Below, in pieces: positions 44,352 through 52,601 of a DNA stretch of 64,000 nucleotides. The notes beneath the pieces were generated by a model that ran no database searches, had not been told where the DNA came from, and saw only the letters and a program-made list of their open reading frames with translations. Source of the DNA: Corallococcus sp. AS-1-6 (GTDB lineage: Bacteria > Myxococcota > Myxococcia > Myxococcales > Myxococcaceae); the NCBI RefSeq assembly GCF_020037015.1, contig NZ_JAIQDE010000012.1, positions 186,001 to 250,000 on the forward strand. The letters are read 5' to 3'. How positions within the stretch are numbered: position 1 is the first letter of the stretch; each line of letters starts with the position of its first letter. A program made the position numbers and the translations under genes.

Positions 44352-44505
44352 CCCACCCAGGCGGACGTCCCGCGGTCGATGGCTCCGGGTGGGCGAGCGG
44401 GCCCAGCGCGGGGCGCTGACGCCTTCGCGGGCCTGTTCGGGAAGATTGGCGCCGGAGCGCGTAGAAGCAGGTGACGGGAGCCTCCATCCCTCCCGGCACC
44501 CCATC

Positions 44506-45561
44506 ATGGCCCGTCCCAAGAGCCCCCTCGTCTGGATCCTCCTCGCGGTCGGAGGCGCCTGCGCGTTCTGCTGCACCGGCACCCTGGGGCTCATGGCCCT
44601 GGGGCTCTTCGCGGGAGGCGACAGCGCCACGCCCGGCGCCCCCGGCGCGGTGAGCAGGGCCCAAGGCGGCAGCCCCGGGGAGCCCGGAGGCTTCGCGTTC
44701 GACGCGCCTCCGGGCTGGAAGACCCAGCAGGACGGGCGCTTCCTCCTCGAGTGGGAAGATCGGGGCGACACCCTGGGGGTGGAGGCGCTCCGGCTGCCAG
44801 CCCTGCCCGGGCTGGATGACGCCGAGGGCCGGCTCGCGAAGCTGTGGCAGGAGCGCATTGGCGCGGACTGGAACGACGTGAAGCCGAACCCGCTGGTGAT
44901 GCGGCGCTTCGTGGCCAACGGGGCCCGCGCCTTCTTCACCGCCGCGGCGGTGCGCGCGAAGAACAACGACCGGACCTTCCGGGTGAGCCTCTACCTGGTG
45001 GAGGCGGGAGACCGCCTGGAGCCGCTGGTGTTCATCCAGAGCTTCATGACGCCCGGGGGCCTGGGCGAGGCCATGTCGGCCTCGTTCTCCTGGAACACGT
45101 CCTACGTCCGGGTGGAGGAGGCGCTGAAGGGCGTGCGTGGGAGCCCCGTGGGCCTGCCGCTCGTGGACGACGCGGAGGTGGTGGGCCACTTCGTCTACGG
45201 CAGCAGCTCCGCGACCCAGTGGGTCAACACCTATACCGGCGGCACCAGCATGACGGCGGTCTCCTACAGCGTCGACTACACCTTCGGCGCCGATCGCGAG
45301 TTCCAGTACAAGTTCGCGGGCGCGTCCGGACAGGTGGGCGCGATGAAGTTCGGCTCCGACGACGACCAGGGCACCTGGAGCGTGAAGCACGACGTGCTGA
45401 CGCTCACCGGAGCGAAGCGGACACGCCGGTACCTGCTCATCGGGGCCGCGCGCTCTCCTGAAGGCAAGCGCACGCTCTACCTCATGCCGGAACACCCAGG
45501 ATGGTCGCTGGCTCCGGGCGCCATCGGGCAGAACGGCGAGCTGTATGTGGCGGTGGACTGA
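44506..45561 (+). CDS. Membrane-anchored hypothetical protein
   Basis: A 351-residue protein with a single N-terminal membrane helix (LVWILLAVGGACAFCCTGTLGLMALGLF) and a Gly/Pro-rich linker, then a mixed alpha/beta domain starting FAFDAPPGWKTQQDGRFLLEW and ending near LYVAVD. No motif points to an activity. The first third (about 60-180) resembles the beta-strand/helix alternation of PsbP/SRPBCC-like domains, but this is not firm. It lies upstream of the beta-lactamase-fold gene, in the same direction, 94 bp apart. Confidence 0.7.
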   Translation: MARPKSPLVWILLAVGGACAFCCTGTLGLMALGLFAGGDSATPGAPGAVSRAQGGSPGEPGGFAFDAPPGWKTQQDGRFLLEWEDRGDTLGVEALRLPALPGLDDAEGRLAKLWQERIGADWNDVKPNPLVMRRFVANGARAFFTAAAVRAKNNDRTFRVSLYLVEAGDRLEPLVFIQSFMTPGGLGEAMSASFSWNTSYVRVEEALKGVRGSPVGLPLVDDAEVVGHFVYGSSSATQWVNTYTGGTSMTAVSYSVDYTFGADREFQYKFAGASGQVGAMKFGSDDDQGTWSVKHDVLTLTGAKRTRRYLLIGAARSPEGKRTLYLMPEHPGWSLAPGAIGQNGELYVAVD

Positions 45562-45655
45562 AGCGCCCCCATCCGGTGACACCGCCAGGGGTCCCCGGTG
45601 TTCCATCCGCCAGCCGGCACGAATGCACCGGCCCTTCCCTCACAGGAGATGGAAC

Positions 45656-46888
45656 ATGGCGGTCCTGCACCGTGGAGTGCGGCTGGGTATGGCATTGCTC
45701 GCGAGCTTCACGGCCCCCGCCTGCGGGCCGGAGGCACCGGCCGGTGTCGCGCTGGAGTTGGGCGAACAGGAGCTGGAGGCGGCGAAGTCGCCCCTGCCGC
45801 CCCTGGACCGCGAGGCGCTGCGGCAGGCCATCGCGGGGCTGCCGAACGCGGAGGTGACGGGCGCGCTGGTCCGGGTGAGCGGCGCGGACGGGCGCTGGCT
45901 GGGCACGTCCGGCGTGGCGGACGTCCGCACCGGCGCCCCGGTGCCCGCGGACGCGCACTTCCGCATTGGCAGCATGACGAAGGCGTTCACGGCCACCGTC
46001 GTGCTCCAGCTCGCCGCCGAGGGGCGCGTGGACCTGGACCGGCCCGTCCAGGACTACCTGCCGCGCCTGCTGCCCGCGGGCGTCTACGCGCCCATCACCG
46101 TGCGCCAGTTGCTCAACTTCACCCACGGCCTGCCCGGCGTGCCGGTGCCGCAGAAGGACCCCGGCTGGTTCTTCGAGAACCGCTTCCGGCGCTTCAGCCC
46201 CCGGGAGCTGGTCTCCCTGGCGCTCCCCCAGGGCCCCCGCTTCGCGCCGGGCACGCGGCAGGAGTACGGCAACATCGGCTACCTCGTCGCGGGGCTGCTC
46301 ATCGAACAGGTGACGGGCCGGCCCTACGGGGACGCGGTGCGCGAGCGCATCCTGCGGCCGCTGCACCTGCGGGACACCTTCGTGCCCGGCAACGACGTGA
46401 CCCTTCCCGGGCGCCACGCGCGTGGCTACGAGGAGGTCGCGCCGGAAGAGACCGGCTGTCCGGCGGGGGCCATCACCTACGGCACGCGCTGCCTGGTGGA
46501 CGTCACCGAAGCGAGCCAGTCCGTGCCCTGGGCCGCCGGAGAGATGATCTCCACGGCCGAGGACCTGGACCGCTTCCTCGTCGCGCTCTTCCAGGGGCGG
46601 CTGCTGCCGCGCAAGCAGCAGGAGGAGCTGTTCACCGTCCCGGACCTGCCCGCCGCGGGAGGAGGCCGCGCCACCTACAGCGCGGGCCTCTCCCGCTACG
46701 ACCTGGGCGGCGTCATCTTCTGGGGCAAGAGCGGCGACCGGCACGGCTACAACAGCGGGATGGGCGCCACGAGGGACCTGCGCCGGCGCCTCATCTATTC
46801 GGTCAACACGCTCCACATGGGAGGAGAGCCGCCGGACATCGCCGCGCGGATCATCCAGGCGGCCCTGACGGGGCCTTCACAGCCGTAG
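45656..46888 (+). CDS. Beta-lactamase-family serine hydrolase, lipoprotein
   Basis: A 410-residue lipoprotein (lipobox TAPAC, Cys23) of the class C beta-lactamase/DD-peptidase/esterase family. The catalytic motifs are intact: S-M-T-K at 106-109, and Y-G-N in QEYGNIGYLVAGLLIE. The late H-x-G position fits DRHGYNSGM. It should be an exported esterase or peptidase acting on wall or antibiotic-like substrates. AGGAG stands 7 nt before ATG 45656. The window also encodes a catalytically dead relative at 8524-9552. Confidence 0.92.
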   Translation: MAVLHRGVRLGMALLASFTAPACGPEAPAGVALELGEQELEAAKSPLPPLDREALRQAIAGLPNAEVTGALVRVSGADGRWLGTSGVADVRTGAPVPADAHFRIGSMTKAFTATVVLQLAAEGRVDLDRPVQDYLPRLLPAGVYAPITVRQLLNFTHGLPGVPVPQKDPGWFFENRFRRFSPRELVSLALPQGPRFAPGTRQEYGNIGYLVAGLLIEQVTGRPYGDAVRERILRPLHLRDTFVPGNDVTLPGRHARGYEEVAPEETGCPAGAITYGTRCLVDVTEASQSVPWAAGEMISTAEDLDRFLVALFQGRLLPRKQQEELFTVPDLPAAGGGRATYSAGLSRYDLGGVIFWGKSGDRHGYNSGMGATRDLRRRLIYSVNTLHMGGEPPDIAARIIQAALTGPSQP

Positions 46889-46942
46889 AGGGTGGGGGCG
46901 AGATGGGGTTAGCCTGCCACGCCACATTGACTGGAGGCTCCC

Positions 46943-47575
46943 ATGTCCACGCTCGACACGCCTGTCATCATCGGCCGTTCAAGCTCGCATTTCACGCGCA
47001 TCGCCCGGCTCTTCGCCGCGGAGCTGGGCGTTGATCACTCCTTCCAGGTGGTGCGGGACCTGCTGTCCACGAACCCGGAGGACTACGGCGGCAACCCCGC
47101 GCTCCGGATTCCCGTCCTGAAGACATCGCAAGGGGTCTGGTTCGGCGCGCTCAATGCCTCCCGTGAGCTGTGGCGGCGGTCGAACCCCAGACCCCGGGTG
47201 GTGTGGCCGGAGGATCTGGACGTGCCCCTGCTGGCGAACCTGCAGGAGCTCACCCTGCAGGCCATGGCGACGGAGGTGACGCTGGTCATGGAGAAGATGG
47301 CCGGCGCCGGTGAGGGGACGACCCATGCGCGCAAGCTGCGGGAGTCCCTGCTCAACATGATGGCGTGGCTGGAGTCGAACGCGAGCGCCGCGCTGGCCGC
47401 GCTCCCGCCCGACCGGGACCTGAGCTACCTGGAGGTCACGCTCTTCTGCCTCGTGACCCATCTGGAGTTCCGGGACGTCCTACCCACGGCCCCCTATGAA
47501 ACGCTGAACCGCTTCTGTCAGCAGTTCGCACAGCGCCCATCCGCCAGCGCCACCCAGTTCCGCTTTGATGTCTGA
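46943..47575 (+). CDS. Glutathione S-transferase-fold protein
   Basis: A 210-residue cytoplasmic protein. The N-terminal 80 residues are a thioredoxin-like GST domain (IIGRSSSHFTRIARLFAAELGVD, then NPALRIPVLKTSQGVWFGA with the cis-Pro), and the rest is the all-helical GST C-terminal domain (GTTHARKLRESLLNMMAWLE). The expected catalytic Ser is in the SSSHF segment. Function could be glutathione conjugation or a binding role. GGAGG lies 6 nt before ATG 46943. The frame of its stop codon continues into the toxin remnant downstream, apparently by chance. Confidence 0.85.
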   Translation: MSTLDTPVIIGRSSSHFTRIARLFAAELGVDHSFQVVRDLLSTNPEDYGGNPALRIPVLKTSQGVWFGALNASRELWRRSNPRPRVVWPEDLDVPLLANLQELTLQAMATEVTLVMEKMAGAGEGTTHARKLRESLLNMMAWLESNASAALAALPPDRDLSYLEVTLFCLVTHLEFRDVLPTAPYETLNRFCQQFAQRPSASATQFRFDV

Positions 47576-47713
47576 GTACACCCGGGCTTCGCGGGACGAG
47601 CGCGGCTTGTAACGACCCTCCAGGTCATCCGCCAATGGAAGGATGGCTGGGCTGAGGTCTCCACGCGTCATGGACAAACGGGCTTCGTTGCCTCCGAGTA
47701 CATCTGGACCCAT
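47576..47713 (+). pseudogene. SH3-domain remnant without start codon, in frame with the toxin
   Basis: The frame from 47576 to the toxin ORF is open and encodes an SH3b-like half domain (TTLQVIRQWKDGWAEVSTR and GQTGFVASEYIW). No ATG, GTG or TTG precedes it after the GST stop at 47573, and the first part of an SH3 domain (the L-N-V-R strand) is missing. The toxin gene has therefore lost its 5' end, or is intact only from a later start. Confidence 0.65.
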
Positions 47714-49123
47714 TTGCCCGAACCCAGCGCAAGACTGCATCGGGTTGAAGCGGGCGTGTCCGGCACCGCCATTGCCATCGCGGAAACCTATTACGGCGAT
47801 CTGGCCACCCAGTGGGGGCAGGACCTGCGCTTCTTCGTCAACGTCCTCGCGAACGTGAACCGCCTGGCCGTGCCTTTGGGGACAACGGGGTGGCGTGAAG
47901 TGCACTTTCGCAGCGACACCTTGATCTGGATTCCAGGCCGTGGCTTTGCCCAATCCCTATCGGATGTCGTCAACTCCGGTTCCCGCTCCTACAACCTCGC
48001 CACGACGGTGGGCTCCACCGTCGCGCGCGTCACCCAACTCTGGGATGACTTCCATCGCGCGGTCGCCCTCTCCACACGCTATCTCAGCGGGTCCGTCACG
48101 CGGCACGCGGAAAAGGTCCTCCAAGACATCGTCATGGCACTGGCCGAGATGGTGCTGGGAGGGATCGCGGTGCTCGCGGTCTCAACCGCGATAGGAGCGG
48201 GAATCGGTGCGCTGGCCGGCGGGATCGGCGCAGCACCGGGTGCAGCCGCCGGATTCGAGATCGGGCTCATTGTCCTTGAGTGGTTGGGGCTGGCCATGTT
48301 GCTGAACTGGCTCGTGGAGTCCCTCTGGAAGGTGGCCAAGGCATTCCACAAGTTCATCATCACGGTGTGGGATGCGAAGGGGAACGCGAACGCGATCGAT
48401 CGCGCCGCACGCGAATTCGCAGAGGCCATCGCGACGCTGGTCAGCGCCATCCTGGAAGGGGTGATCATGCTGGCGATGTCTCGCGGGGTGTCCTGGATGG
48501 TACGCGCGCTGCGCGGGACAGCCCTCTCGCGCAAGCTGGGAGAGGCCCAGTTGGCGAAGTGGCTTCACAAGCGCCTCGACCTCTTTCGAGAGAAACATGG
48601 AGCGCGCCCGCGGGAAGTCCTGGGGAAGTTGGCTCAAACTGTGATGGAAGCCCGCTTCTTTCGGGGAGTGGAGCTCGTCCAACGAACGCCGAAGGGAAAT
48701 CACCAGTCCCTCGGAGAGTTCGATGGGGTCGACATGCACCAGAGGCTCCTCATCGAATACAAGACGGCGCGGGAGCTTCATCTGTCAAACCCACCGACAA
48801 GCCCAGTGAAATGGGCCGAAAAACACATCTTCAAGAGCACCGTCGCCCGCATCAAGGCACTCACAGGGACCGCGACCGGAACACGGCCAACTCCGGAGGG
48901 CTCGGCGGAGGTTCCCGCTCTCGTGGAGCTTCAGGGCTTCCGTCGCTTGCAGTTCCGCATTGACGCGGACACTCCGGGACTGCGTGCAGGAGTGGAAGCT
49001 GCACTGCAAATGCTCCGTTCGGCCCATCCTGGCTGGACGTTCGAGGTGCGCTGGGGCATTGACCTTCGATTGCCGCCCCTACCCGACTGGGCCACCGTGG
49101 GCCACCATCAAGAGAGCCGCTGA
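47714..49123 (+). CDS. Polymorphic toxin-like protein: LysM, hydrophobic domain, PD-(D/E)xK-like nuclease
   Basis: Up to 469 residues from a TTG at 47714 (the true start is uncertain). Residues about 8-82 resemble a LysM module (LHRVEAGVSGTAIAIAETYYGD) closing with LIWIPGRGFAQSL. Residues 130-215 form a Gly/Ala-rich hydrophobic block that could insert into a membrane. The C-terminal 170 residues look like a restriction-endonuclease fold: D337 and D340 in GEFDGVD and E348-x-K350 in LLIEYKTA. This order is typical of interbacterial toxins with a delivery part and a nuclease tip. A small gene overlaps its stop, as in immunity pairs. GC content falls here, and the 5' end seems to be lost. Confidence 0.68.
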   Translation: MPEPSARLHRVEAGVSGTAIAIAETYYGDLATQWGQDLRFFVNVLANVNRLAVPLGTTGWREVHFRSDTLIWIPGRGFAQSLSDVVNSGSRSYNLATTVGSTVARVTQLWDDFHRAVALSTRYLSGSVTRHAEKVLQDIVMALAEMVLGGIAVLAVSTAIGAGIGALAGGIGAAPGAAAGFEIGLIVLEWLGLAMLLNWLVESLWKVAKAFHKFIITVWDAKGNANAIDRAAREFAEAIATLVSAILEGVIMLAMSRGVSWMVRALRGTALSRKLGEAQLAKWLHKRLDLFREKHGARPREVLGKLAQTVMEARFFRGVELVQRTPKGNHQSLGEFDGVDMHQRLLIEYKTARELHLSNPPTSPVKWAEKHIFKSTVARIKALTGTATGTRPTPEGSAEVPALVELQGFRRLQFRIDADTPGLRAGVEAALQMLRSAHPGWTFEVRWGIDLRLPPLPDWATVGHHQESR

Positions 49124-49440
49124 TGTCTGTCGCAATTCTCGTCACCTTCAAAGCGAAAGACAGGGACTCACTCTACATTCCAGTGGCCACCCAAGGGGCG
49201 TACCACGCCTTGTGGCTTCCTGCGGCGGAGAAGCTTGGGCTCAAGTGGGTGCCCCTGTTCGAGAATGGTCCCATCATCGGCGTGGGAGACCTGCCGGCAG
49301 TGATGGATGAGTTCCGGAAGCTGCGGGAAGCGCTGGCAGGCAACCCGAAGAATGATTCTCTTCTCGAACGCATCGATTCGATTCTGGAGGGACTCAGCGG
49401 CTTGGATCTCAACGAAGTCTCCGAGATCGTCATTGGTTGA
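49123..49440 (+). CDS. Probable immunity protein of the adjacent toxin
   Basis: A 105-residue, mainly acidic soluble protein without signal peptide. It starts at an ATG that overlaps the toxin stop by one base (TGATG). Sequence: a beta-strand start (VAILVTFKAKDRDSLYI), then mixed strands and helices, ending in acidic helices (DSLLERIDSILEGLSG). No family is recognised. Its size, position, tight coupling and lower GC fit an immunity protein neutralising the PD-(D/E)xK-like nuclease. This role is inferred only from context. Confidence 0.6.
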   Translation: MSVAILVTFKAKDRDSLYIPVATQGAYHALWLPAAEKLGLKWVPLFENGPIIGVGDLPAVMDEFRKLREALAGNPKNDSLLERIDSILEGLSGLDLNEVSEIVIG

Positions 49441-49460
49441 CGACCGAGCCCGTCCTGGCG

Positions 49461-49892
49461 CTACGGCCGCCGCGGAGTCTGCTTCCTTCGCGTGCCCATC
49501 GCGCCGGACGCGGCGCCTTTGAGGATGCGGCGGAAGGTGGGGCAGTCCAGGTGGCTCGGATGCGGGCAGGCAGCGGCGTGCCGCAGGCCGTCGCGCATCG
49601 CGCTCAGCTCGCGGATCGTCCTGTCCAGCTTCTCCGCCTGGGCCGTGAGCATCTTCCGGTCGATTCTTGGCCGTCCGTCCGGCGCGAACATGCGCCCCAC
49701 CTCATCGAGCGAAAAGCCCGCTGCGCGCCCCATCGCGATCAGCGCCAGCCGCTCCAGCACCTCGGGACCGAACAGGCGGCGCAGCCCCCGCCTGCCGATG
49801 GAGGCAATCAGGCCCCGCTCCTCATAGAAGCGCAGTGTCGAGGCGGGAACGCCGGAGCGCTTCGCCACCTCCGTGATGTCCAGTGCGGTCAT
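49461..49892 (-). CDS. MerR-family regulator with CxHxxHxxC C-terminus
   Basis: A 143-residue regulator with the MerR winged helix (ITEVAKRSGVPASTLRFYEERGLI) and coiled dimerisation helix (KMLTAQAEKLDRTIRELSAMRDGL). Near the C-terminus C109, H111, H114 and C117 make a compact possible metal or redox site (CPHPSHLDC) before FRRILKG. It lacks the four-cysteine cluster of SoxR. The divergent operator (49897-49927) nevertheless resembles a SoxR box, so a redox or metal signal is plausible. It likely controls both itself and the methyltransferase at 49968. Confidence 0.88.
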   Translation of the reverse strand: MTALDITEVAKRSGVPASTLRFYEERGLIASIGRRGLRRLFGPEVLERLALIAMGRAAGFSLDEVGRMFAPDGRPRIDRKMLTAQAEKLDRTIRELSAMRDGLRHAAACPHPSHLDCPTFRRILKGAASGAMGTRRKQTPRRP

Positions 49893-49896
49893 TCGC

Positions 49897-49927
49897 TTGA
49901 CCTCAAGTCGGCTTGAAGTGGCACCCT
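49897..49927 (+). promoter_or_regulatory. MerR-type promoter/operator (SoxR-box-like)
   Basis: TTGACC (-35, 49897-49902) is separated by 19 bp from CACCCT (-10, 49922-49927), the long spacer characteristic of MerR-activated promoters. In the spacer the near-palindrome ACCTCAAG-TCGG-CTTGAAGT (49900-49919, one mismatch) resembles the known SoxR box CCTCAAGTTAACTTGAGG. It should drive the methyltransferase gene. Confidence 0.65.
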
Positions 49928-49967
49928 GCGGCTTCAGGTTCTTGAAGGCAAGCAGGAGGAGACATCC

Positions 49968-50822
49968 ATGGATGACACGCGCCAACCCGAGGACGAGCAG
50001 ACGAACCTGTGGAACGGCCCCGCCGGACACGCCTGGGTAGAAAACCAGGCGGTGATCGACGCGATGTTCAAGCCGCTCGAAGACCTGCTCGTCGAGGCAG
50101 CCGCCGAGGGCTCCGCGCGCCGGGTGCTCGACGTCGGCTGCGGTACAGGCAGCACGACGCTCGCCGTCGCGCGGCGGCTGGGCGCGGAGGGCCTCTGCAC
50201 CGGTATTGACATCTCGGAGCCGATGCTCGCCGCCGCCCGGGCCCGGGCCGAGCAGGAGGGCACCCCGGCCCGCTTCATCCGCGCCAACGCGCAGCTCCAC
50301 ACCTTCGAGCCCGCGAGCTTCGACATGATCATCTCGCGCTTCGGCGTCATGTTCTTCGAAGACCCCGTCCAGGCCTTCGCGAACCTGCGACACGCCGCCA
50401 GGAGTGGCGCCCGACTCCTGGCCATCGCGTGGCGGAGCCCTTCGGAGAACCCGTTCATGACGACGGCCGAGCGCGCCGCCGCGCCGCTCCTGCCGAACCT
50501 CCCCGCCCGCAAGCCGGACGCGCCAGGACAGTTCGCCTTCGCGGATTCGAACCGGGTCCACCGCATCCTGGAGGCGAGCGGCTGGGCCGGAATCGACATC
50601 CAGCCCATCGACGTCACCTGCACCCTGCCCGAGAAGGAGCTGGTCCGTTACCTGTCCCGGTTCGGGCTCCTCGGGAGGGTCCTCCAGGAGGTGGACGAGA
50701 AGACCCGCGCCCAGGTCATCCAGACGGTCCGCGCCGCGTTCGAACCGTTCGTGCACGGAGCGGAGGTCCGCTACACCGCGGCCTGCTGGAAGGTGGAGGC
50801 CAGGTCGTCAGCGAGCGCCTGA
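49968..50822 (+). CDS. SAM-dependent methyltransferase
   Basis: A 284-residue class I methyltransferase. Motif I is RVLDVGCGTGSTTLAV, the acidic residue of motif II is in GIDISEPM, and motif IV lies in SFDMIISRFGVMFFEDP. The C-terminal part is a substrate cap with no known substrate. The AGGAGGAG Shine-Dalgarno is strong (about 7 nt before ATG). It is preceded by the divergent MerR gene and its operator, so expression is probably induced by that regulator's signal. The stop abuts the convergent delta-60 gene. Confidence 0.9.
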   Translation: MDDTRQPEDEQTNLWNGPAGHAWVENQAVIDAMFKPLEDLLVEAAAEGSARRVLDVGCGTGSTTLAVARRLGAEGLCTGIDISEPMLAAARARAEQEGTPARFIRANAQLHTFEPASFDMIISRFGVMFFEDPVQAFANLRHAARSGARLLAIAWRSPSENPFMTTAERAAAPLLPNLPARKPDAPGQFAFADSNRVHRILEASGWAGIDIQPIDVTCTLPEKELVRYLSRFGLLGRVLQEVDEKTRAQVIQTVRAAFEPFVHGAEVRYTAACWKVEARSSASA

Positions 50823-52520
50823 TCACGGCTCGCGGGAGCCGCGGCCGCGCACGTCCAGCGGATCCTGCTTCGTCTCCACGCAGGTGGCTCCCTGGGCCTG
50901 GGCCCTGCGGATCCTCGCGTCGCAGTGCTGCCACGCCCCCGCGGGCGTGGCCACGCTCCCGCCAAGGTGGAGCGCGCACGAGGGGTTGTGTCCCCAACTG
51001 TCCTCCTGCATCCAGTAGAGGAACGTCTCCGTCATGGCGCCCGGCCGGGTGCACTCGACGAAGTGCGACTTGCCGTCCGCCTTGAAGAACGCGCTCGTCG
51101 TCGCGTTGGGGACCTGCTTCTTCGGCGGAAGGACCGTCTCGAAGCGCGCCTGGAAGCCCTGCACCCGGGTGCCGTCCGCCGCCAGCCGGAGAGGAGAGGT
51201 CACCGGCTGGCCCGCCAGCTCGTCGAAGAGCCCATCCACCACCACCGACCCGTCCGGCATCGCCGCCACCATCCGGAGGAAGCCCGCGACCTCTGGGTTC
51301 CGCTTCGCTTCCGCCGCCGCCTTCCGGTAGCGCAGCCCCGCACCAAGCCCCTGCTGGAACCGCGCATCCACCGAGCCGTCCGCCTTCAAGCGCACGAGCC
51401 CCGGACCCCGCCAGGGGCCCTCCGGCGGATCCACGGCGGGGATGTTGTTCTGGGCCAGCACGAGCGTCCCGTTCGGTCCCAGCCCCATCTGCGGCACGCG
51501 CATGAAGCGGCCCTGGGGGAACTCCCCTTCCTGTTGGAAGGTCTTGTAGGCGGGGTCGAGCCTCCCGTTGGGCGTCAGGCGCACCACGTGCGCGCGCTTC
51601 CCGCCCTGGCCCACCTCCCCCACCCCGATGACCGAGCCGTCTGGACGCGGGGCGATGAGGCTCAACTCCATGCCGTCCTCGCCCTTCATCAGCCAGGACA
51701 GGAGGGGCGTGTTGAAGCGCGCATCGGGCTTCCACCGCGCGTCGAGGGCGAGGATGGGAACCTCGGCCCGCTCCCCTTCCGGCTCGAACCGGCCGCTCAG
51801 GAAGAGGCCTCCATCGGCCCGCGCGCGGACCTGGTTCAACTCGAACCAGCCCAGCCCGAGCCCCTTCAAGACCGAGTCGAAGCGCACGGCGCGGTCGATG
51901 GCGCCATCGGGCGTGAAGCGCAGCAGCCACAGCGGCACCTGCTTCAGGTAGCTCTCGTCTGGCGTTGACGCCGCGACGATGAGCCGCGACTTCGCATCCA
52001 CCTCCGCGGTGATGATGAACGACGAGGCGCCCACCTTTTCGAGCAGCGCCTCCCGCACCTTGCGGTTGAAGGCGTCCGCCTGCGCCCCCGCCGCCGTGTG
52101 GCGGACGAGCACATGGGCAATGCTCGCGGGCCCGCTCTCGCCTTGAGCGGCCTTCGCGTCGCGGGAGTGATACGTCGCGATGTAGCCCCCGGAAGGCACG
52201 GCGAGCAGTTGCACCAGCTCCTTCATGCGGTCCCGGTCGGACGCGGCCTCGAGCGCCACGGAGGCCGGTGACGTGTCGCGCTGGCCCAGGGCATCGATGA
52301 CCACGACGCTGCCCACGGGCTCGCCGTTCAACCGGTTGCAGGTGTGCCCCACCACGCCCCAGGCACCCTTGGGCGCGGGGAGGACGGCCACGAGCTCGCA
52401 ATCGCCATTCGGCTCGTGGAACTGGTCATGGGGCGACCAGATTCCGTCCTCCTCCGCGAAGGCCCCACCGCCCAGTGCCAGGGCGAGCAACACCGTGCCC
52501 GCGTTCCTCAAAGCCTGCAT
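50823..52520 (-). CDS. Secreted delta-60-repeat beta-propeller protein
   Basis: A 565-residue exported protein with a signal peptide (about 1-22, ALGGGAFA) and repeats of the delta-60 type, each a strand with a D-G-x-x-D or N-G-x-L-D motif (for example PDGAIDRAVRFDSVL, PNGRLDPAYKTF, KADGSVDARFQQGL). These build a propeller of about seven blades, known from many myxobacterial secreted proteins of unknown role. Cysteines near the C-terminus may form disulfides. No enzymatic residues are evident. Confidence 0.8.
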   Translation of the reverse strand: MQALRNAGTVLLALALGGGAFAEEDGIWSPHDQFHEPNGDCELVAVLPAPKGAWGVVGHTCNRLNGEPVGSVVVIDALGQRDTSPASVALEAASDRDRMKELVQLLAVPSGGYIATYHSRDAKAAQGESGPASIAHVLVRHTAAGAQADAFNRKVREALLEKVGASSFIITAEVDAKSRLIVAASTPDESYLKQVPLWLLRFTPDGAIDRAVRFDSVLKGLGLGWFELNQVRARADGGLFLSGRFEPEGERAEVPILALDARWKPDARFNTPLLSWLMKGEDGMELSLIAPRPDGSVIGVGEVGQGGKRAHVVRLTPNGRLDPAYKTFQQEGEFPQGRFMRVPQMGLGPNGTLVLAQNNIPAVDPPEGPWRGPGLVRLKADGSVDARFQQGLGAGLRYRKAAAEAKRNPEVAGFLRMVAAMPDGSVVVDGLFDELAGQPVTSPLRLAADGTRVQGFQARFETVLPPKKQVPNATTSAFFKADGKSHFVECTRPGAMTETFLYWMQEDSWGHNPSCALHLGGSVATPAGAWQHCDARIRRAQAQGATCVETKQDPLDVRGRGSREP

Positions 52521-52601
52521 CGTGCGCTCCCGTTTGACTCAAGGTCGCACCATGGTGTCACGCCGCGTGCCCCTTCTGGAACCCACGCGCGGGTGGACGC
52601 C

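Noticed and set aside
47573-47713. Readthrough of the GST stop codon to make a GST-toxin fusion
   Set aside because: The frames agree, but the GST protein is of normal length and the SH3 half domain starts abruptly. A recombination junction explains this better.
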